Below are positions 43,755 through 53,061 of a stretch of DNA of 64,000 bases, piece by piece. Below the pieces are notes generated by a model. The model was not told the DNA's origin and ran no database searches. It saw nothing but the letters and a program-made list of their open reading frames with translations. Origin of the DNA: an uncultured Chitinophaga sp. GTDB taxonomy: Bacteria; Bacteroidota; Bacteroidia; Chitinophagales; Chitinophagaceae. Location of the stretch: the NCBI RefSeq assembly GCF_902168175.1, contig NZ_CABHOU010000092.1, positions 1 to 64,000 of the forward strand, given 5' to 3'. Position 1 is the stretch's first letter. The number at the start of each line of letters is the position of its first letter. Position numbers and translations under genes: made by a program.

Positions 43755-43875
43755 AAGCTTTTGAAAACCATTGATAAACAAACAGTTTACTGAAATTACG
43801 GATTTTATAGAAAGTTAACCCGTAAAAGCTTCCGTTCAGTGCAAAGGCCGCTGATTTAAGACAGAATTAACATGC

Positions 43876-43912
43876 AAAACGAACGTAGTTACTTAGTAAC
43901 CACGTTCGTTTT
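43876..43912 (-). terminator. Hairpin at the purF stop codon
   Basis: A 16-bp stem with one mismatch (AAAACGAACGT-a-GTTAC against GTAAC-c-ACGTTCGTTTT) closes on a 3-nt loop formed by the stop codon TAA itself (43893-43895). It thus covers the last codons of purF. The T-run on the minus strand is short (TTTT). Confidence 0.6.
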
Positions 43913-45740
43913 TGCCTTCCATAAAGTTCATGAATGCCTTGTTCACCACCCTGTTACCGCCGGGGGTAGGATAATTTCCGGTAAAGTACCAATCGCCCAG
44001 GTTGTTAGGGCAGGCGTTGTGCAGCCCGTCTATCGACTGGTAAATTACATCTACCTGTGCGTTGATGCCGGCAGGCGTAATGATCTGGGCGATTTTGTTA
44101 GAAATTTCCTCTGTGGTAAAGGGTTTATAGATATTGCGCACCACGTTTTGGGCGTGCAGTGTATTTGTACGTTCCAGTTCCTTACACAAACCGTAAGCTT
44201 CCTGCAAAATGTGCTCTTTACCGCTTTCTTTGAGCAAAGCAATAGCCGCCTGGAAGGCAACAAAATCGCCCATTTTGCTCATATCGATACCGTAACAGTC
44301 CGGGTAGCGGATTTGTGGTGCGGAAGATACTACGATAATGCGTTTAGGGCCGAGGCGGTCGAGCATTTTGATGATGCTTTCGCGCAGGGTAGTACCGCGA
44401 ACAATGGAATCGTCGATGACCACCAGTGTGTCGATACCGGGCCGCACTGTACCATATGTAATATCGTACACGTGTTGCACCATCTCGTTACGGCCACTGT
44501 CTTCGGTAATAAAGGTCCTCATCTTCACGTCCTTGATCGCAATTTTGTCGATACGAACGCGGCGGTTCACCATCTCGTGAAGTTTCTCCTCATCAAAATC
44601 CTTGTCCCAGCTCATGATGCGCTCTACCTTAATGCGGTTGAGGTAATGCTCCAGGCCTTTGATCATACCGTAGAAGGCAACTTCGGCGGTATTAGGAATG
44701 AAAGAGAAGATCGTATTGCGAAGGTCGTTGTCGATTGCTTTCAGTACGGTTTCAGAGATGTTACGGCCAAGTGCAGAGCGCTCTTTGTAAATCTTTTCAT
44801 CGTTACCGCGGGAGAAATAGATGCGCTCGAAGCTACAAGCGCGGCGCTCTTTCGGTGTCAGTATCTGTTCGATGGAGTAATCACCGTTTTCTTTCACGAT
44901 CAGTGCGTTGCCTGGCATCAGTTCCAGTACTTCATTTTCGCCTACGTTGAAGGAGGTACGGATAGCGGCTCTTTCAGAAGCTGCTACGATCACATCCTCA
45001 TTGATATAATAATAAGAAGGGCGGATGCCGTGCGGGTCGCGGATAACGAAAGAATCGCCGGAGCCGATAAGGCCTGCTACGTGGTAGCCACCATCAAACA
45101 TAGAGAATGCATTTTGTAAAATGCTCTTTACATCGAGGCCGTTCTGGCGGGTTTCGTCTTCCTTAGCCAGGAAGTGATGTACAACTTCCAGCATAGCTGC
45201 CAGGTCGCTGTTTTTATGGGCATCACCCGGAAATACTTTTACAAAGTTGAAAAGCTCTTCCACATTCACCAGGTTAAAGTTACCTGCCATAGTGAGGTTG
45301 CGGGCAGGAATGGTGTTGTGGCGTACGAAAGGATGGCAGAGTTCTTCGTTATTTTTACCCTGGGTCGCGTAACGGAGATGGCCCATCAGCAACTCTCCCA
45401 GGAAACGAATGTGGCCTTTCATGAGGCCGGGGTATTTGGTAATTTCCGGTTGGTACTTCTCTACCTCCGTAATTTCCTGTCTGATCCTGGCGAAAACATC
45501 GGCAATTGGCTGGTTGGCACTGCTGCGGATGCGGTTCATGAAGGGAACGCCGGGTTCGGTGTGTAATTTTACTGCGGCCACCCCTGCTCCATCCTGCCCC
45601 CGGTTATGCTGCTTCTCCATCAGGAGGTAAAGCTTGTTGAGTCCGTAGAAAACCGAGCCATACTTTTGCTGGTAATAAGCGAATGGTTTTCTTAATCTTA
45701 TGAATGCAAGTCCGCATTCATGCTTAATCGCGTCACTCAT
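43893..45740 (-). CDS. purF: Amidophosphoribosyltransferase-like protein, long CGLA type
   Basis: PurF homologue of 615 residues. The start MSDAIKHECGLAFIRL at 45740 gives a short propeptide before the expected nucleophilic Cys9 of the class II glutamine amidotransferase domain; GQDGAGVA and the later LMGHLRYATQG fit this domain. The phosphoribosyltransferase domain shows the PRPP loop VVIDDSIVRGTT. Enzyme: PRPP plus glutamine to phosphoribosylamine, the first step of purine synthesis. This long form is a second type beside the shorter PurF in many Bacteroidota, so its exact role is less certain than the domain calls. Its own promoter (45759-45789) is well matched. Confidence 0.88.
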   Translation of the reverse strand: MSDAIKHECGLAFIRLRKPFAYYQQKYGSVFYGLNKLYLLMEKQHNRGQDGAGVAAVKLHTEPGVPFMNRIRSSANQPIADVFARIRQEITEVEKYQPEITKYPGLMKGHIRFLGELLMGHLRYATQGKNNEELCHPFVRHNTIPARNLTMAGNFNLVNVEELFNFVKVFPGDAHKNSDLAAMLEVVHHFLAKEDETRQNGLDVKSILQNAFSMFDGGYHVAGLIGSGDSFVIRDPHGIRPSYYYINEDVIVAASERAAIRTSFNVGENEVLELMPGNALIVKENGDYSIEQILTPKERRACSFERIYFSRGNDEKIYKERSALGRNISETVLKAIDNDLRNTIFSFIPNTAEVAFYGMIKGLEHYLNRIKVERIMSWDKDFDEEKLHEMVNRRVRIDKIAIKDVKMRTFITEDSGRNEMVQHVYDITYGTVRPGIDTLVVIDDSIVRGTTLRESIIKMLDRLGPKRIIVVSSAPQIRYPDCYGIDMSKMGDFVAFQAAIALLKESGKEHILQEAYGLCKELERTNTLHAQNVVRNIYKPFTTEEISNKIAQIITPAGINAQVDVIYQSIDGLHNACPNNLGDWYFTGNYPTPGGNRVVNKAFMNFMEGKNERGY

Positions 45741-45758
45741 GCCGTAAAATTGAAGATG

Positions 45759-45789
45759 CAAAGTTAGTGCAAATTGGGAGCATGGCAAT
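45759..45789 (-). promoter_or_regulatory. purF promoter: ATTG-N19-TAACTTTG
   Basis: On the minus strand ATTG (45789-45786) and TAACTTTG (45766-45759) are spaced by 19 nt, matching the Bacteroidota consensus TTG-N19-TAnnTTTG exactly. The ATG is 19 nt further on. This is the clearest housekeeping promoter in the window. Confidence 0.8.
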
Positions 45790-45840
45790 GGACTTTTTGG
45801 TGTATCAGGTGGATAGAAATTGGGAGTGGTGCGGAAAAGA

Positions 45841-45870
45841 AAAAGGAGCACCACTGATGGTACTCCTTTT
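45841..45870 (-). terminator. Terminator of the SurA-like gene
   Basis: A 13-bp stem with one mismatch (AAAAGGAG-c-ACCA with TGGT-a-CTCCTTTT) over a CTGA loop, followed by T's on the minus strand, 22 bp downstream of the stop. Confidence 0.8.
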
Positions 45871-45891
45871 AATATCGTTATGAGGTGATGC

Positions 45892-47274
45892 TTAATGTTT
45901 TGCCAATGCGTTCATCCATTGCGCCACATTGGTACAATCCTTAAACTCCGGTTCCACATCGATATAGAAGGTTGGGATTTTATCCAGCAACCATTTGTTC
46001 AATGCTTCGGCCTGTTTAATCTCCAGCGCGCGCGACTGGATGCGGGCGTAATCGTCCTGCAGGTTCTCGCGGTGAGGCTGGGTACGTGTTTTAAGGTAGA
46101 TGATGCGTACGCCCCGGCCTGCACGTTCGTCTTCGTAAGGCATTGGTTTAGACAACTCGCCTTGTTTCAGATCGTTCAGTGCCAGTACGATATCCCTCTG
46201 CGAAGGATCATTCAGTTGGTCGATGGTGATCATTGAGCTACCAGTATTAGGATCGGTGATCATACCGCCGGTGAACTTCGCATTTGGATCATCACTATGC
46301 CTGGTTACGGCTTCAGCAAAATTCAATTTACCGGCAATAATAAGGCTGCGGAGCGAATCGATCTTTTTAGTTGCTGCAGTAAGGTCGGTGTTAGTCACAC
46401 TTGCTTTCAGCAGGATGTGCTGTACCGTCACGTTATCACCCTGCCTTCTTACCATTTTGATCAGGTGATATCCGAACTGGGATTTAACCGGCTGAGAAAT
46501 TTCACCTTCTTTCAAACGGAACGATGCGGACAGGAATTCGGGATCCCACTGGTTTTTGTCATTACGGTTGAGGGTATACATACCGCTGTTTTCCTTAACG
46601 CCCGGATCTTCTGAGTATAACCTGGCCAGGGTACCGAAGTCGCCCTGCTTATCTTCCACACGTTTTTTAAATTCCAGCAGGCGTTCAGAAGCGTAGCTTT
46701 GCATTTCGGTACTCGCCTTGGGTATTACCACCAACTGACCTACTTCCAGCTCCGATTCGTAGAACGGAAGGCTGTCTTTAGGAATAGCTTCGAAGTTGCG
46801 GGTTACCTCCGTAGGCGTCACTTTCACGCTACCCACGATTTTTTCCCTCATGGCCTGCGCCAGCATACCCTCGCGGATAGGCTCACGGAAGCGTTCGCGA
46901 AGCTGGTATATGCTATAACCGGTAACTTGTTGCATTTTCTCCTTACCACCATACACCTGTTCGAAGTAACGGATTTGGCTTTCGATCCTGCCCGATACGT
47001 CGGATTCGCTGATGGGGAGGGAGTCGCGCTCGGCCTGCAATACCAGTACTTTTTGCGCTACGAGGCGCTCGAGCACGCTACAGCCAGCGTTGGCAGGGAG
47101 TGGCTGATCAAGGTCCTGTTTCTGGAATTCGACTAAACCAGATTCCACTTCCGAGCGGAGAATGATCTTATCGCCTACTTTGGCCACGATCTTGTCTACA
47201 ATATACCTTTGCTGTGCGGTTGCAGCTTGTGCGAGGCACAGGGTGGCAGCAGACAGTATCAATAATTTCTTCAT
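45892..47274 (-). CDS. SurA-like periplasmic peptidyl-prolyl isomerase/chaperone
   Basis: A 460-residue periplasmic chaperone for outer-membrane proteins. The start MKKLLILSAATLCLAQAATAQ at 47274 begins a signal peptide. The N-terminal SurA domain (IVAKVGDKIILRSEVES) is followed by two parvulin domains: FGTLARLYSEDPGV...GEISQPVKSQFGYHLIKM and LLKASV...FAEAVTRHSDDPNAK...GELSKPM. Each has the aromatic/His pattern expected for PPIase folds. It lies downstream of infB across a terminator, as an independent gene. Confidence 0.9.
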   Translation of the reverse strand: MKKLLILSAATLCLAQAATAQQRYIVDKIVAKVGDKIILRSEVESGLVEFQKQDLDQPLPANAGCSVLERLVAQKVLVLQAERDSLPISESDVSGRIESQIRYFEQVYGGKEKMQQVTGYSIYQLRERFREPIREGMLAQAMREKIVGSVKVTPTEVTRNFEAIPKDSLPFYESELEVGQLVVIPKASTEMQSYASERLLEFKKRVEDKQGDFGTLARLYSEDPGVKENSGMYTLNRNDKNQWDPEFLSASFRLKEGEISQPVKSQFGYHLIKMVRRQGDNVTVQHILLKASVTNTDLTAATKKIDSLRSLIIAGKLNFAEAVTRHSDDPNAKFTGGMITDPNTGSSMITIDQLNDPSQRDIVLALNDLKQGELSKPMPYEDERAGRGVRIIYLKTRTQPHRENLQDDYARIQSRALEIKQAEALNKWLLDKIPTFYIDVEPEFKDCTNVAQWMNALAKH

Positions 47275-47360
47275 AATTCTAAAGTGAATAACCAAAATAA
47301 CCAATAAAAAATAAGCCGCACAAAGACGGCCTAGTGATTTAACAAAAATTTCGGATTTAG

Positions 47361-47402
47361 AAAGGGCGGAAAGCTTTGATTGACAAGCTCTCCGCCCTTT
47401 TT
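47361..47402. terminator. Terminator of infB
   Basis: AAAGGGCGGA-a-AGCTT (47361-47376) pairs with AAGCT-c-TCCGCCCTTT (47385-47400) over 8 nt; T's follow on + and, more weakly, on minus. It ends infB 20 bp after the stop. Confidence 0.85.
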
Positions 47403-47420
47403 TTATTTGTAAGAACGTGA

Positions 47421-50400
47421 TTATAATGTTCTCTTAACTTCTACCTCTTCGAAACCTTCCACGATATCGCCTGGTTTGATGTCGTTATAGTTCCTGATAC
47501 TAAGGCCGCACTCCATGTTGGATACTACTTCCTTCACATCATCTTTATAACGTTTCAGTGAGCCGAGTTCGCCGGTGTATACTACGATACCATCGCGTAC
47601 CAGGTTGATCCTGGTGTTTCTCGCCAGTCGGCCATCGAGTACGAAGCAACCTGCAACCGTAACCTTGTCGAATTTGTAGGTTTCGCGGATTTCCACGTTG
47701 CACACCACTTTCTTCTCGATTTTTGGTTCCAGCATCCCTTCCATCGCGCTTTTCAGCTCGTCGATTGCGTCGTAGATGATAGAGTAAGTACGGATCTCGA
47801 TGTTTTCTTTTTCTGCCAGTTTCGCTGCCTGCATAGACGGGCGTACCTGGAAGCCGATCAACAGTGCATCGGATGCGGTGGCCAGCAATACGTCGGACTC
47901 AGTGATCTGACCCACGCCTTTATGTACCACGCTAACCGCTATCTCTTCGCTGGACAGTTTCTGCAGGGAATCGCTCAACGCTTCTACAGAACCATCGAAG
48001 TCACCTTTGATGATGAGGTTAAGCTGCTTGAAGTTGCCCAGTGCCAAACGGCGACCGATTTCGTCGAGCGTGATGTGCTTTTTGGTACGAATACCCTGCT
48101 CACGCACGATTTGCGCACGGCGGCTGGCCACATCTTTCGCTTCAGATTCATCTTCATACATCTTGAACTTCTCACCAGCCTGCGGCGCACCGTTCAAACC
48201 AAGGATCTGTACAGGAGCAGAAGGACCTGCTACTTCCAGACGCTGACCACGTTCGTTGAACATGGCCTTGATTTTACCGAAGTGCGAACCAGATACGATG
48301 GTATCGCCCTGGCGCAGGGAACCGTTGGAAACAAGCAGCGTAGTTACATAACCACGGCCTTTATCCAGCGTAGCTTCGATGATGCTACCAGAACCTTCGC
48401 GGTCAGGGTTAGCTTTCAGTTCGAGCAGTTCTGCTTCGAGCAGTATTTTTTCGAGCAGCAGGTCGATATTCAAACCACTTTTGGCAGATATTTCCTGGCT
48501 TTGGTATTTACCGCCCCAGTCTTCTACCAGCAAGTTGAGTTGTGCCAGCTGTTCTTTGATTTTTTCAGGATTAGCGCCGTCCTTATCAATTTTGTTGATA
48601 GCGAACACCATTGGCAGGCCTGCCGCCTGAGAGTGGGAGATCGCTTCCTTGGTTTGAGGCATGATCGCATCGTCCGCAGCTACTACGATAACGGCGATGT
48701 CGGCTACCTTGGCACCACGGGCACGCATCGCGGTAAACGCTTCGTGACCAGGTGTATCGAGGAAAGTCAGTTTTTTACCGGTTGCAGTAGTTACCTGGTA
48801 AGCACCGATGTGCTGGGTAATACCGCCGGCCTCACCAGCCACTACGTTTGCGTTACGGATATAATCGAGCAAAGAGGTTTTACCGTGGTCAACGTGACCC
48901 ATGATGGTCACAATCGGCGCCCTCGGTACGAGGTCGGCCGGATCGTCCACTTCTTCTTCTTCGTCGGTATCATCTGCATCGTCCAGACCAATGAATTCAA
49001 CTTCATAACCAAACTCGCCTGCTACCAGTTCAATAACTTCCGCATCGAGACGCTGGTTAATGGATACCATGATACCCAGGCCCATACATTTCGAGATTAC
49101 TTCTGCGAAGCTCACATCCATCAGGTTGGCCAGTTCGCTTACAGAAACGAATTCTGTAACCTGCAGTTTGTTACCATCTGCCCCCTGGTTAGCCAGTTGC
49201 TCTTCACGTACCTGGCGTTTTTCACGGCGACGGCTCGCTTTGGTGTTTTTACCACCGCGTGAGTTAACGCCGAGTTTGGCCATGGTTTCCTTAATCTTAT
49301 TCTGGATCTCGTTTTTATCGATTTCTTTATCCTCAGGACGTCTGTTATCGGGTTGGTTGCTACGATAGCCACCGCCTTGTCCGGCAGGACGGTTACCGAA
49401 GTTACCGCCGCCTCTGTTTGGTCCGCCACCGTGTTGTGGACGGCCCTGACCGCCGGTACCCTGGTTACGTGGCTGGTGTGGACGGCTTGGTCCGCCACTG
49501 TGTGTGCCACCCTGGTTACCACCGGGACCGCGATTACCACCCTGGCCACCGCCCTGGTTACGGTTTTCGTACGGACGGCTGGCACCTGTTCCCTGGCTGC
49601 GGTTATCGCCACCGGGGCCGCGGTTACCACGATCTTGTGGAAATTCGCCTGGCTTAATTGGCTCAGGTTTCTTTTCCACTATGATACGCTTACGTTTGCG
49701 CTTCTCGTTGTCTTGTTTTGCTTTGTTATCGCGACGGTCGTTGTTCACCGGCAGGTTAATTTTACCGATTACTTTAGGTCCGGTAAGTTTTTCTGCCTGA
49801 ATGTTGGTGATTACTTTAGACTCATCGTCGTCGCCACCGTCCTGGGTGTCGTTTTTAGGAGCATCGTCCTCTTTTGCTGCCGCAGGGGTCACCACAGTTG
49901 TTGCTGGGGGAGGTGTGGCAGGCGTTTCTTTCACGACTACCGCTGCTGGTTTAGCTACGGGGGCTTCTTCTGTTATTACAGCCACTTTTTCTTTTTTATC
50001 TTCTACTACTTCCTTCTTATCCTTTACTGGTTCCTGTACCGGTTTAGGGGCGGCTGTTTCAGCGGCCGGTTTAGCCGGTTCTGCTTTTGGTTCAGGTTTA
50101 GGCTCGGGCTTTACTTCCTGTGGTTGCGGTTTCTCCGCTACTGGTGGAGGTGCCGGGGCTTCTACTTCTTCCTTTTTAGCAGGAGGTGCAGGTGGCGGTG
50201 TAGGTTTTTTGCTACGGGCAGCGCTGTTTAACGCATCCAGATCAATTGTGGCCACAACTTTAGGGCCGCTGATACGGGATGTTTCTGCTGGCTTGGCCGG
50301 CTCTTCCTTCACTTCCGCTTTAGGCGGTTCCGGAGCTTTTTCCGGTTGTGGAGGTGGCGCGGGGGCCTGAGCCTGTGGCTGAGGAGGTTCCGGTTTAGGC

Positions 50401-50783
50401 GTTTCTGCTTTAGGAGGGGCAGGTGTTTCCTGGGCCGCAGCGGGAGCTACCGGCTCTGGTTTCGCCTCCTCTTTAGCAGGCGCATTCTTTTTGGCTGCCG
50501 CGGCTGCAGCTTCTGCATCTTCTTTCTCTTTCTTCTTCGCGGCATCTAACACGGTCCCTTTAGGCAAAGCGATCTGGTCGCTTTTGCGCTTATTCGCTTT
50601 ATCCTGCTGGAACTCCGACTGCAGCGCGCCATACATCTGTGATGTAAGGCGTGCGTTAGGCGAGCCAAATTCTGCCATGTCATATCCTTTATTGGACAGA
50701 TAGTCAATGAGCGTATCCTTACCAATATTGAATTCCTTGGCAGCAGCCAACAGGCGCGGTGTGTTATTTGTTGATTCGGGCAT
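47421..50783 (-). CDS. infB: Translation initiation factor IF-2
   Basis: GTPase that brings initiator tRNA to the ribosome. The 1120-residue protein has an N-terminal IF2_N-like module (AKEFNIGKDTLIDYLSNKGYDMAEFG), a very long disordered stretch of about 300 residues rich in Pro, Ala, Glu and Lys, an Arg/Gly-rich region (NQGGGQGGNRGPGGNQ) and a second IF2_N-type helix, then the G domain with GHVDHGKTS, DTPGHEAFTAMR and NKIDKDGANPEK, and domains II-IV. The length and the PAEK linker are usual for the phylum. It follows nusA by 124 bp. The start at 50783 is supported by the IF2_N motif. Confidence 0.97.
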   Translation of the reverse strand: MPESTNNTPRLLAAAKEFNIGKDTLIDYLSNKGYDMAEFGSPNARLTSQMYGALQSEFQQDKANKRKSDQIALPKGTVLDAAKKKEKEDAEAAAAAAKKNAPAKEEAKPEPVAPAAAQETPAPPKAETPKPEPPQPQAQAPAPPPQPEKAPEPPKAEVKEEPAKPAETSRISGPKVVATIDLDALNSAARSKKPTPPPAPPAKKEEVEAPAPPPVAEKPQPQEVKPEPKPEPKAEPAKPAAETAAPKPVQEPVKDKKEVVEDKKEKVAVITEEAPVAKPAAVVVKETPATPPPATTVVTPAAAKEDDAPKNDTQDGGDDDESKVITNIQAEKLTGPKVIGKINLPVNNDRRDNKAKQDNEKRKRKRIIVEKKPEPIKPGEFPQDRGNRGPGGDNRSQGTGASRPYENRNQGGGQGGNRGPGGNQGGTHSGGPSRPHQPRNQGTGGQGRPQHGGGPNRGGGNFGNRPAGQGGGYRSNQPDNRRPEDKEIDKNEIQNKIKETMAKLGVNSRGGKNTKASRRREKRQVREEQLANQGADGNKLQVTEFVSVSELANLMDVSFAEVISKCMGLGIMVSINQRLDAEVIELVAGEFGYEVEFIGLDDADDTDEEEEVDDPADLVPRAPIVTIMGHVDHGKTSLLDYIRNANVVAGEAGGITQHIGAYQVTTATGKKLTFLDTPGHEAFTAMRARGAKVADIAVIVVAADDAIMPQTKEAISHSQAAGLPMVFAINKIDKDGANPEKIKEQLAQLNLLVEDWGGKYQSQEISAKSGLNIDLLLEKILLEAELLELKANPDREGSGSIIEATLDKGRGYVTTLLVSNGSLRQGDTIVSGSHFGKIKAMFNERGQRLEVAGPSAPVQILGLNGAPQAGEKFKMYEDESEAKDVASRRAQIVREQGIRTKKHITLDEIGRRLALGNFKQLNLIIKGDFDGSVEALSDSLQKLSSEEIAVSVVHKGVGQITESDVLLATASDALLIGFQVRPSMQAAKLAEKENIEIRTYSIIYDAIDELKSAMEGMLEPKIEKKVVCNVEIRETYKFDKVTVAGCFVLDGRLARNTRINLVRDGIVVYTGELGSLKRYKDDVKEVVSNMECGLSIRNYNDIKPGDIVEGFEEVEVKRTL

Positions 50784-50907
50784 ATTTAATTTCTGCCTCC
50801 CCCTACTCCGCCATTAGCGAAGACTGTTTTAACATTAAGTAATTAATCAAATAAATTTCTCTCTTCACTTCATAAAGCCAATCCCACGGGGAAGGTTGGG
50901 ACGTACT

Positions 50908-52155
50908 TTATTCTTTTTCAAACTCTTCCTGTAATATTCTGCGCACTTCCGTTACCGTTTCTTCTTCCAGGTCTGAACGACGTACTAACTCTTCGGAAGT
51001 TAATTCAAGCACACTGCGAGCGGTATCGCAACCAATGCGTTTGAGTTCGTCGATGATCCATTCTTCGATTTCGTCTGAGAATTCTTCCAGATCGATATCG
51101 AATTCGGCCTGTTCCTGCTGCTCGTCGCGGAATACGTCGATTTCATATCCCGTCAATTCGCAGGCCAGTTTTATGTTCACACCTTTTTTACCAATGGCCA
51201 GTGATACCTGGTCCGGATTGAGGTAAACGGAAGTGTATTTGTTGTCGTTATCAACGTCCATACGGCTGATCCTCGCAGGCGTTAGCGCACGTTGGATAAG
51301 CAGTTGAATGTTGTTGGTGTAATTGATGATGTCTATATTTTCGTTGCGCAGTTCCCGTACGATACCGTGGATACGGCTACCCTTCATACCTACGCAGGCA
51401 CCTACAGGATCTATACGGTCGTCATATGACTCGACTGCAACTTTAGCTCTTTCGCCCGGCTCACGCACGATCTTCTTGATCACGATAAGTCCGTCGAAGA
51501 TTTCCGGAACCTCTATCTCCAGCAATTTTGCCAGGAAGGAGGGGTGGGTCCTTGAAAGGATGATCAGCGGAGAGTTGTTTTTCATCTCAACTTTCTTCAC
51601 TACTGCCCTTACATTTTCTCCCTTTTTAAAGTAATCTGTCGGTATTTGTTCCGGCTTAGGCAATATTAACTCATTCCCTTCATCATCCAATAATAAAACT
51701 TCTTTTTTCCACACCTGGTAAACCTCACCATTCACAATTTCACCTACCCTGTCTGCATATTTTTTAACCAGGATGTTCTTTTTCAGGTCGCCGATACGGG
51801 CAGAAAGCGTTTGTTTAGCTGCCAGAATGGCGCGACGGCCGAAATCCATGATCTCCACCTCTTCGTACAAATCCTCACCTACCTGGTAATCGGGTTCTAT
51901 CTTAATGGCGTCTGTATAGGCAATCTGGGCGTTATCGTCTTCCACCTCACCATCTTCAACGATGGTACGGCGACGCAGGATTTCCAGGTCACCTTTTTCG
52001 GTATTTACGATCACGTCGAAGTTCTCATCTGAGCCATACTTTTTGCGCAAGAGCGTTTTGAACACATCTTCCAATACCTTCATTAACGTCGGCCGGTCGA
52101 TATTTTCCGCTTCTTTAAACTCCGTGAATGACTCAATCAGGTTAATACTAGCCAT
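50908..52155 (-). CDS. nusA: Transcription termination/antitermination factor NusA
   Basis: RNA-polymerase-bound regulator. The 415-residue protein has the NusA N-terminal domain (NLIESFTEFKEAENIDRPTLMKVLEDVFKTLLRKKYG), an S1 domain (IVNGEVYQVWKKEVLLL), two KH domains (PLIILSRTHPSFLAKLLEIEVPEIF; ISRMDVDNDNKYTSVYLNPDQVSLAIGKKGVNIKLACELTG) and a short acidic C-terminus with one helix-hairpin-helix-like segment. The long acidic repeats of the E. coli protein are absent, as in most Bacteroidota. It starts 14 bp after rimP and 124 bp before infB. Confidence 0.96.
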   Translation of the reverse strand: MASINLIESFTEFKEAENIDRPTLMKVLEDVFKTLLRKKYGSDENFDVIVNTEKGDLEILRRRTIVEDGEVEDDNAQIAYTDAIKIEPDYQVGEDLYEEVEIMDFGRRAILAAKQTLSARIGDLKKNILVKKYADRVGEIVNGEVYQVWKKEVLLLDDEGNELILPKPEQIPTDYFKKGENVRAVVKKVEMKNNSPLIILSRTHPSFLAKLLEIEVPEIFDGLIVIKKIVREPGERAKVAVESYDDRIDPVGACVGMKGSRIHGIVRELRNENIDIINYTNNIQLLIQRALTPARISRMDVDNDNKYTSVYLNPDQVSLAIGKKGVNIKLACELTGYEIDVFRDEQQEQAEFDIDLEEFSDEIEEWIIDELKRIGCDTARSVLELTSEELVRRSDLEEETVTEVRRILQEEFEKE

Positions 52156-52169
52156 GTTTTTTCATTATT

Positions 52170-52634
52170 TTAAAACACAATACACACGTGGGTGTGCTTG
52201 ATCTCAGAGAAATTTATATCTGTTACTTTTTGTTCCTTCTTTTTTCCGATCAGCTCCTCAATAGTTAGCTGTTCTTCAGTTACCGCCAGCAGTTTGCCCT
52301 CTTTAGAGGTGCCGTCCAGCAACGTCACTTCCACCTTACGGCCAATGTTTTTCTGGAACTGGCGCGGCGATTTAAGCGGCTCATCCAGTCCCGGAGAAGA
52401 TACCTCCAGCGAAAAATCATCGTTCGGGAAAAGTCCGGATGTTTCCAGGTGCGGGTAAAGCGCGCGGTTAAAAGATACAAGTTTGGAAATGGCAGCGCCA
52501 TTGTCTGCATCTATATACACCTTCACATTATTGGTGGGCTTGATCTTAATCTCTACCAAAAAATACTCGGGGTTTTCCGCTATCACTGTTTCCACCAGCG
52601 CCTGTATCGATGCTATTATTTGTTCGTTTGCCAT
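52170..52634 (-). CDS. rimP: Ribosome maturation factor RimP
   Basis: Cytoplasmic factor that helps 30S subunit assembly. The start MANEQIIASIQALVE at 52634 gives 154 residues; upstream in-frame codons pass through a hairpin and are not plausible. The FLVEIKIKPTNNVKVYIDADNG and LEVSSPGLDEPLKSPRQFQKNIGR motifs are diagnostic; the latter lies in the family Sm-like domain. It is the first gene of the conserved rimP-nusA-infB operon, with an unusual leader hairpin described separately. Confidence 0.95.
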   Translation of the reverse strand: MANEQIIASIQALVETVIAENPEYFLVEIKIKPTNNVKVYIDADNGAAISKLVSFNRALYPHLETSGLFPNDDFSLEVSSPGLDEPLKSPRQFQKNIGRKVEVTLLDGTSKEGKLLAVTEEQLTIEELIGKKKEQKVTDINFSEIKHTHVCIVF

Positions 52635-52636
52635 AC

Positions 52637-52670
52637 AAAAAACGAGAAGGGGACTCTCTCGTCCCCTTCT
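52637..52670 (-). promoter_or_regulatory. Terminator-like attenuator directly before rimP
   Basis: On the minus strand AGAAGGGGAC (52670-52661) and GTCCCCTTCT (52654-52645) pair perfectly over a 6-nt GAGAGA loop, followed by CG and six T ending 2 nt before the rimP ATG. There is no upstream minus-strand gene that it could terminate. It therefore lies in the rimP leader and could limit transcription into, or translation of, the operon. Confidence 0.7.
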
Positions 52671-52691
52671 TTTGATTCTTTTTATCAATTG

Positions 52692-52699
52692 CAAAATTA
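52692..52699 (-). promoter_or_regulatory. Candidate rimP operon -7 box (TAATTTTG)
   Basis: Exact TAnnTTTG on the minus strand, placing transcription start about 50 nt before the rimP ATG and upstream of the attenuator hairpin. The -33 element is less clear. Confidence 0.5.
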
Positions 52700-52825
52700 A
52701 GATTTTATTTCAATACAAAAAGTATTTTTAGGTAATTAACAGCGAATTGCCGACCACAGCGCTACCAAGGCCTCACATGTAAAATAAAGAACCTATATTG
52801 CCGCCATCAAATCAAACAAAACATT

Positions 52826-53059
52826 ATGCACTGGTTATGGTTTATACTGATAGGTGCTGCCGCCGGATGGCTGGCAGGCCTTTTAATTAAAGGTCGCGGA
52901 CTGGGATGCCTGGGAAATATTTTGCTGGGAATAGTTGGCGGTGTATTGGGCGGCTGGATTTTCCGTCAGCTGGAAATTAAGCCGGCTGGCACATTTGTTA
53001 CGGCTTTCGCAGGGGCTTTCGTTATATTGCTGATAGCAAACCTGATCAGCAGAAAGTAA
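52826..53059 (+). CDS. GlsB/YeaQ/YmgE-type stress membrane protein
   Basis: A 77-residue membrane protein with three hydrophobic segments (WLWFILIGAAAGWLAGLLI, LLGIVGGVLGGWIF and FVTAFAGAFVILLIANLI) and many glycines (AAGWLAGLLIKGRGLGCLGN). This is the transglycosylase-associated family layout; members are induced by stress in several bacteria and lack a known molecular function. It is 2 bp from the next gene. Confidence 0.92.
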   Translation: MHWLWFILIGAAAGWLAGLLIKGRGLGCLGNILLGIVGGVLGGWIFRQLEIKPAGTFVTAFAGAFVILLIANLISRK

Positions 53060-53061
53060 GC

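Noticed and set aside
43872..45119. A 415-codon + frame antisense to the PurF-like gene
   Set aside because: It is the complement of a well-supported gene and reads as Cys/His/Val-rich noise without a family; high antisense openness comes from the codon use of the real gene.
47922..49262. A 446-codon + frame antisense to infB
   Set aside because: It is the shadow of the infB G domain and linker; the translation shows no known domain.
49353..50370. Several + frames antisense to the infB linker
   Set aside because: They are low-complexity Trp/Arg/Gly/Ser shadows of the Pro/Ala/Glu/Gly-rich linker of IF-2.
52671..52694. Longer RimP start at TTG 52694
   Set aside because: The frame would run through the attenuator hairpin, and the family start is at 52634.
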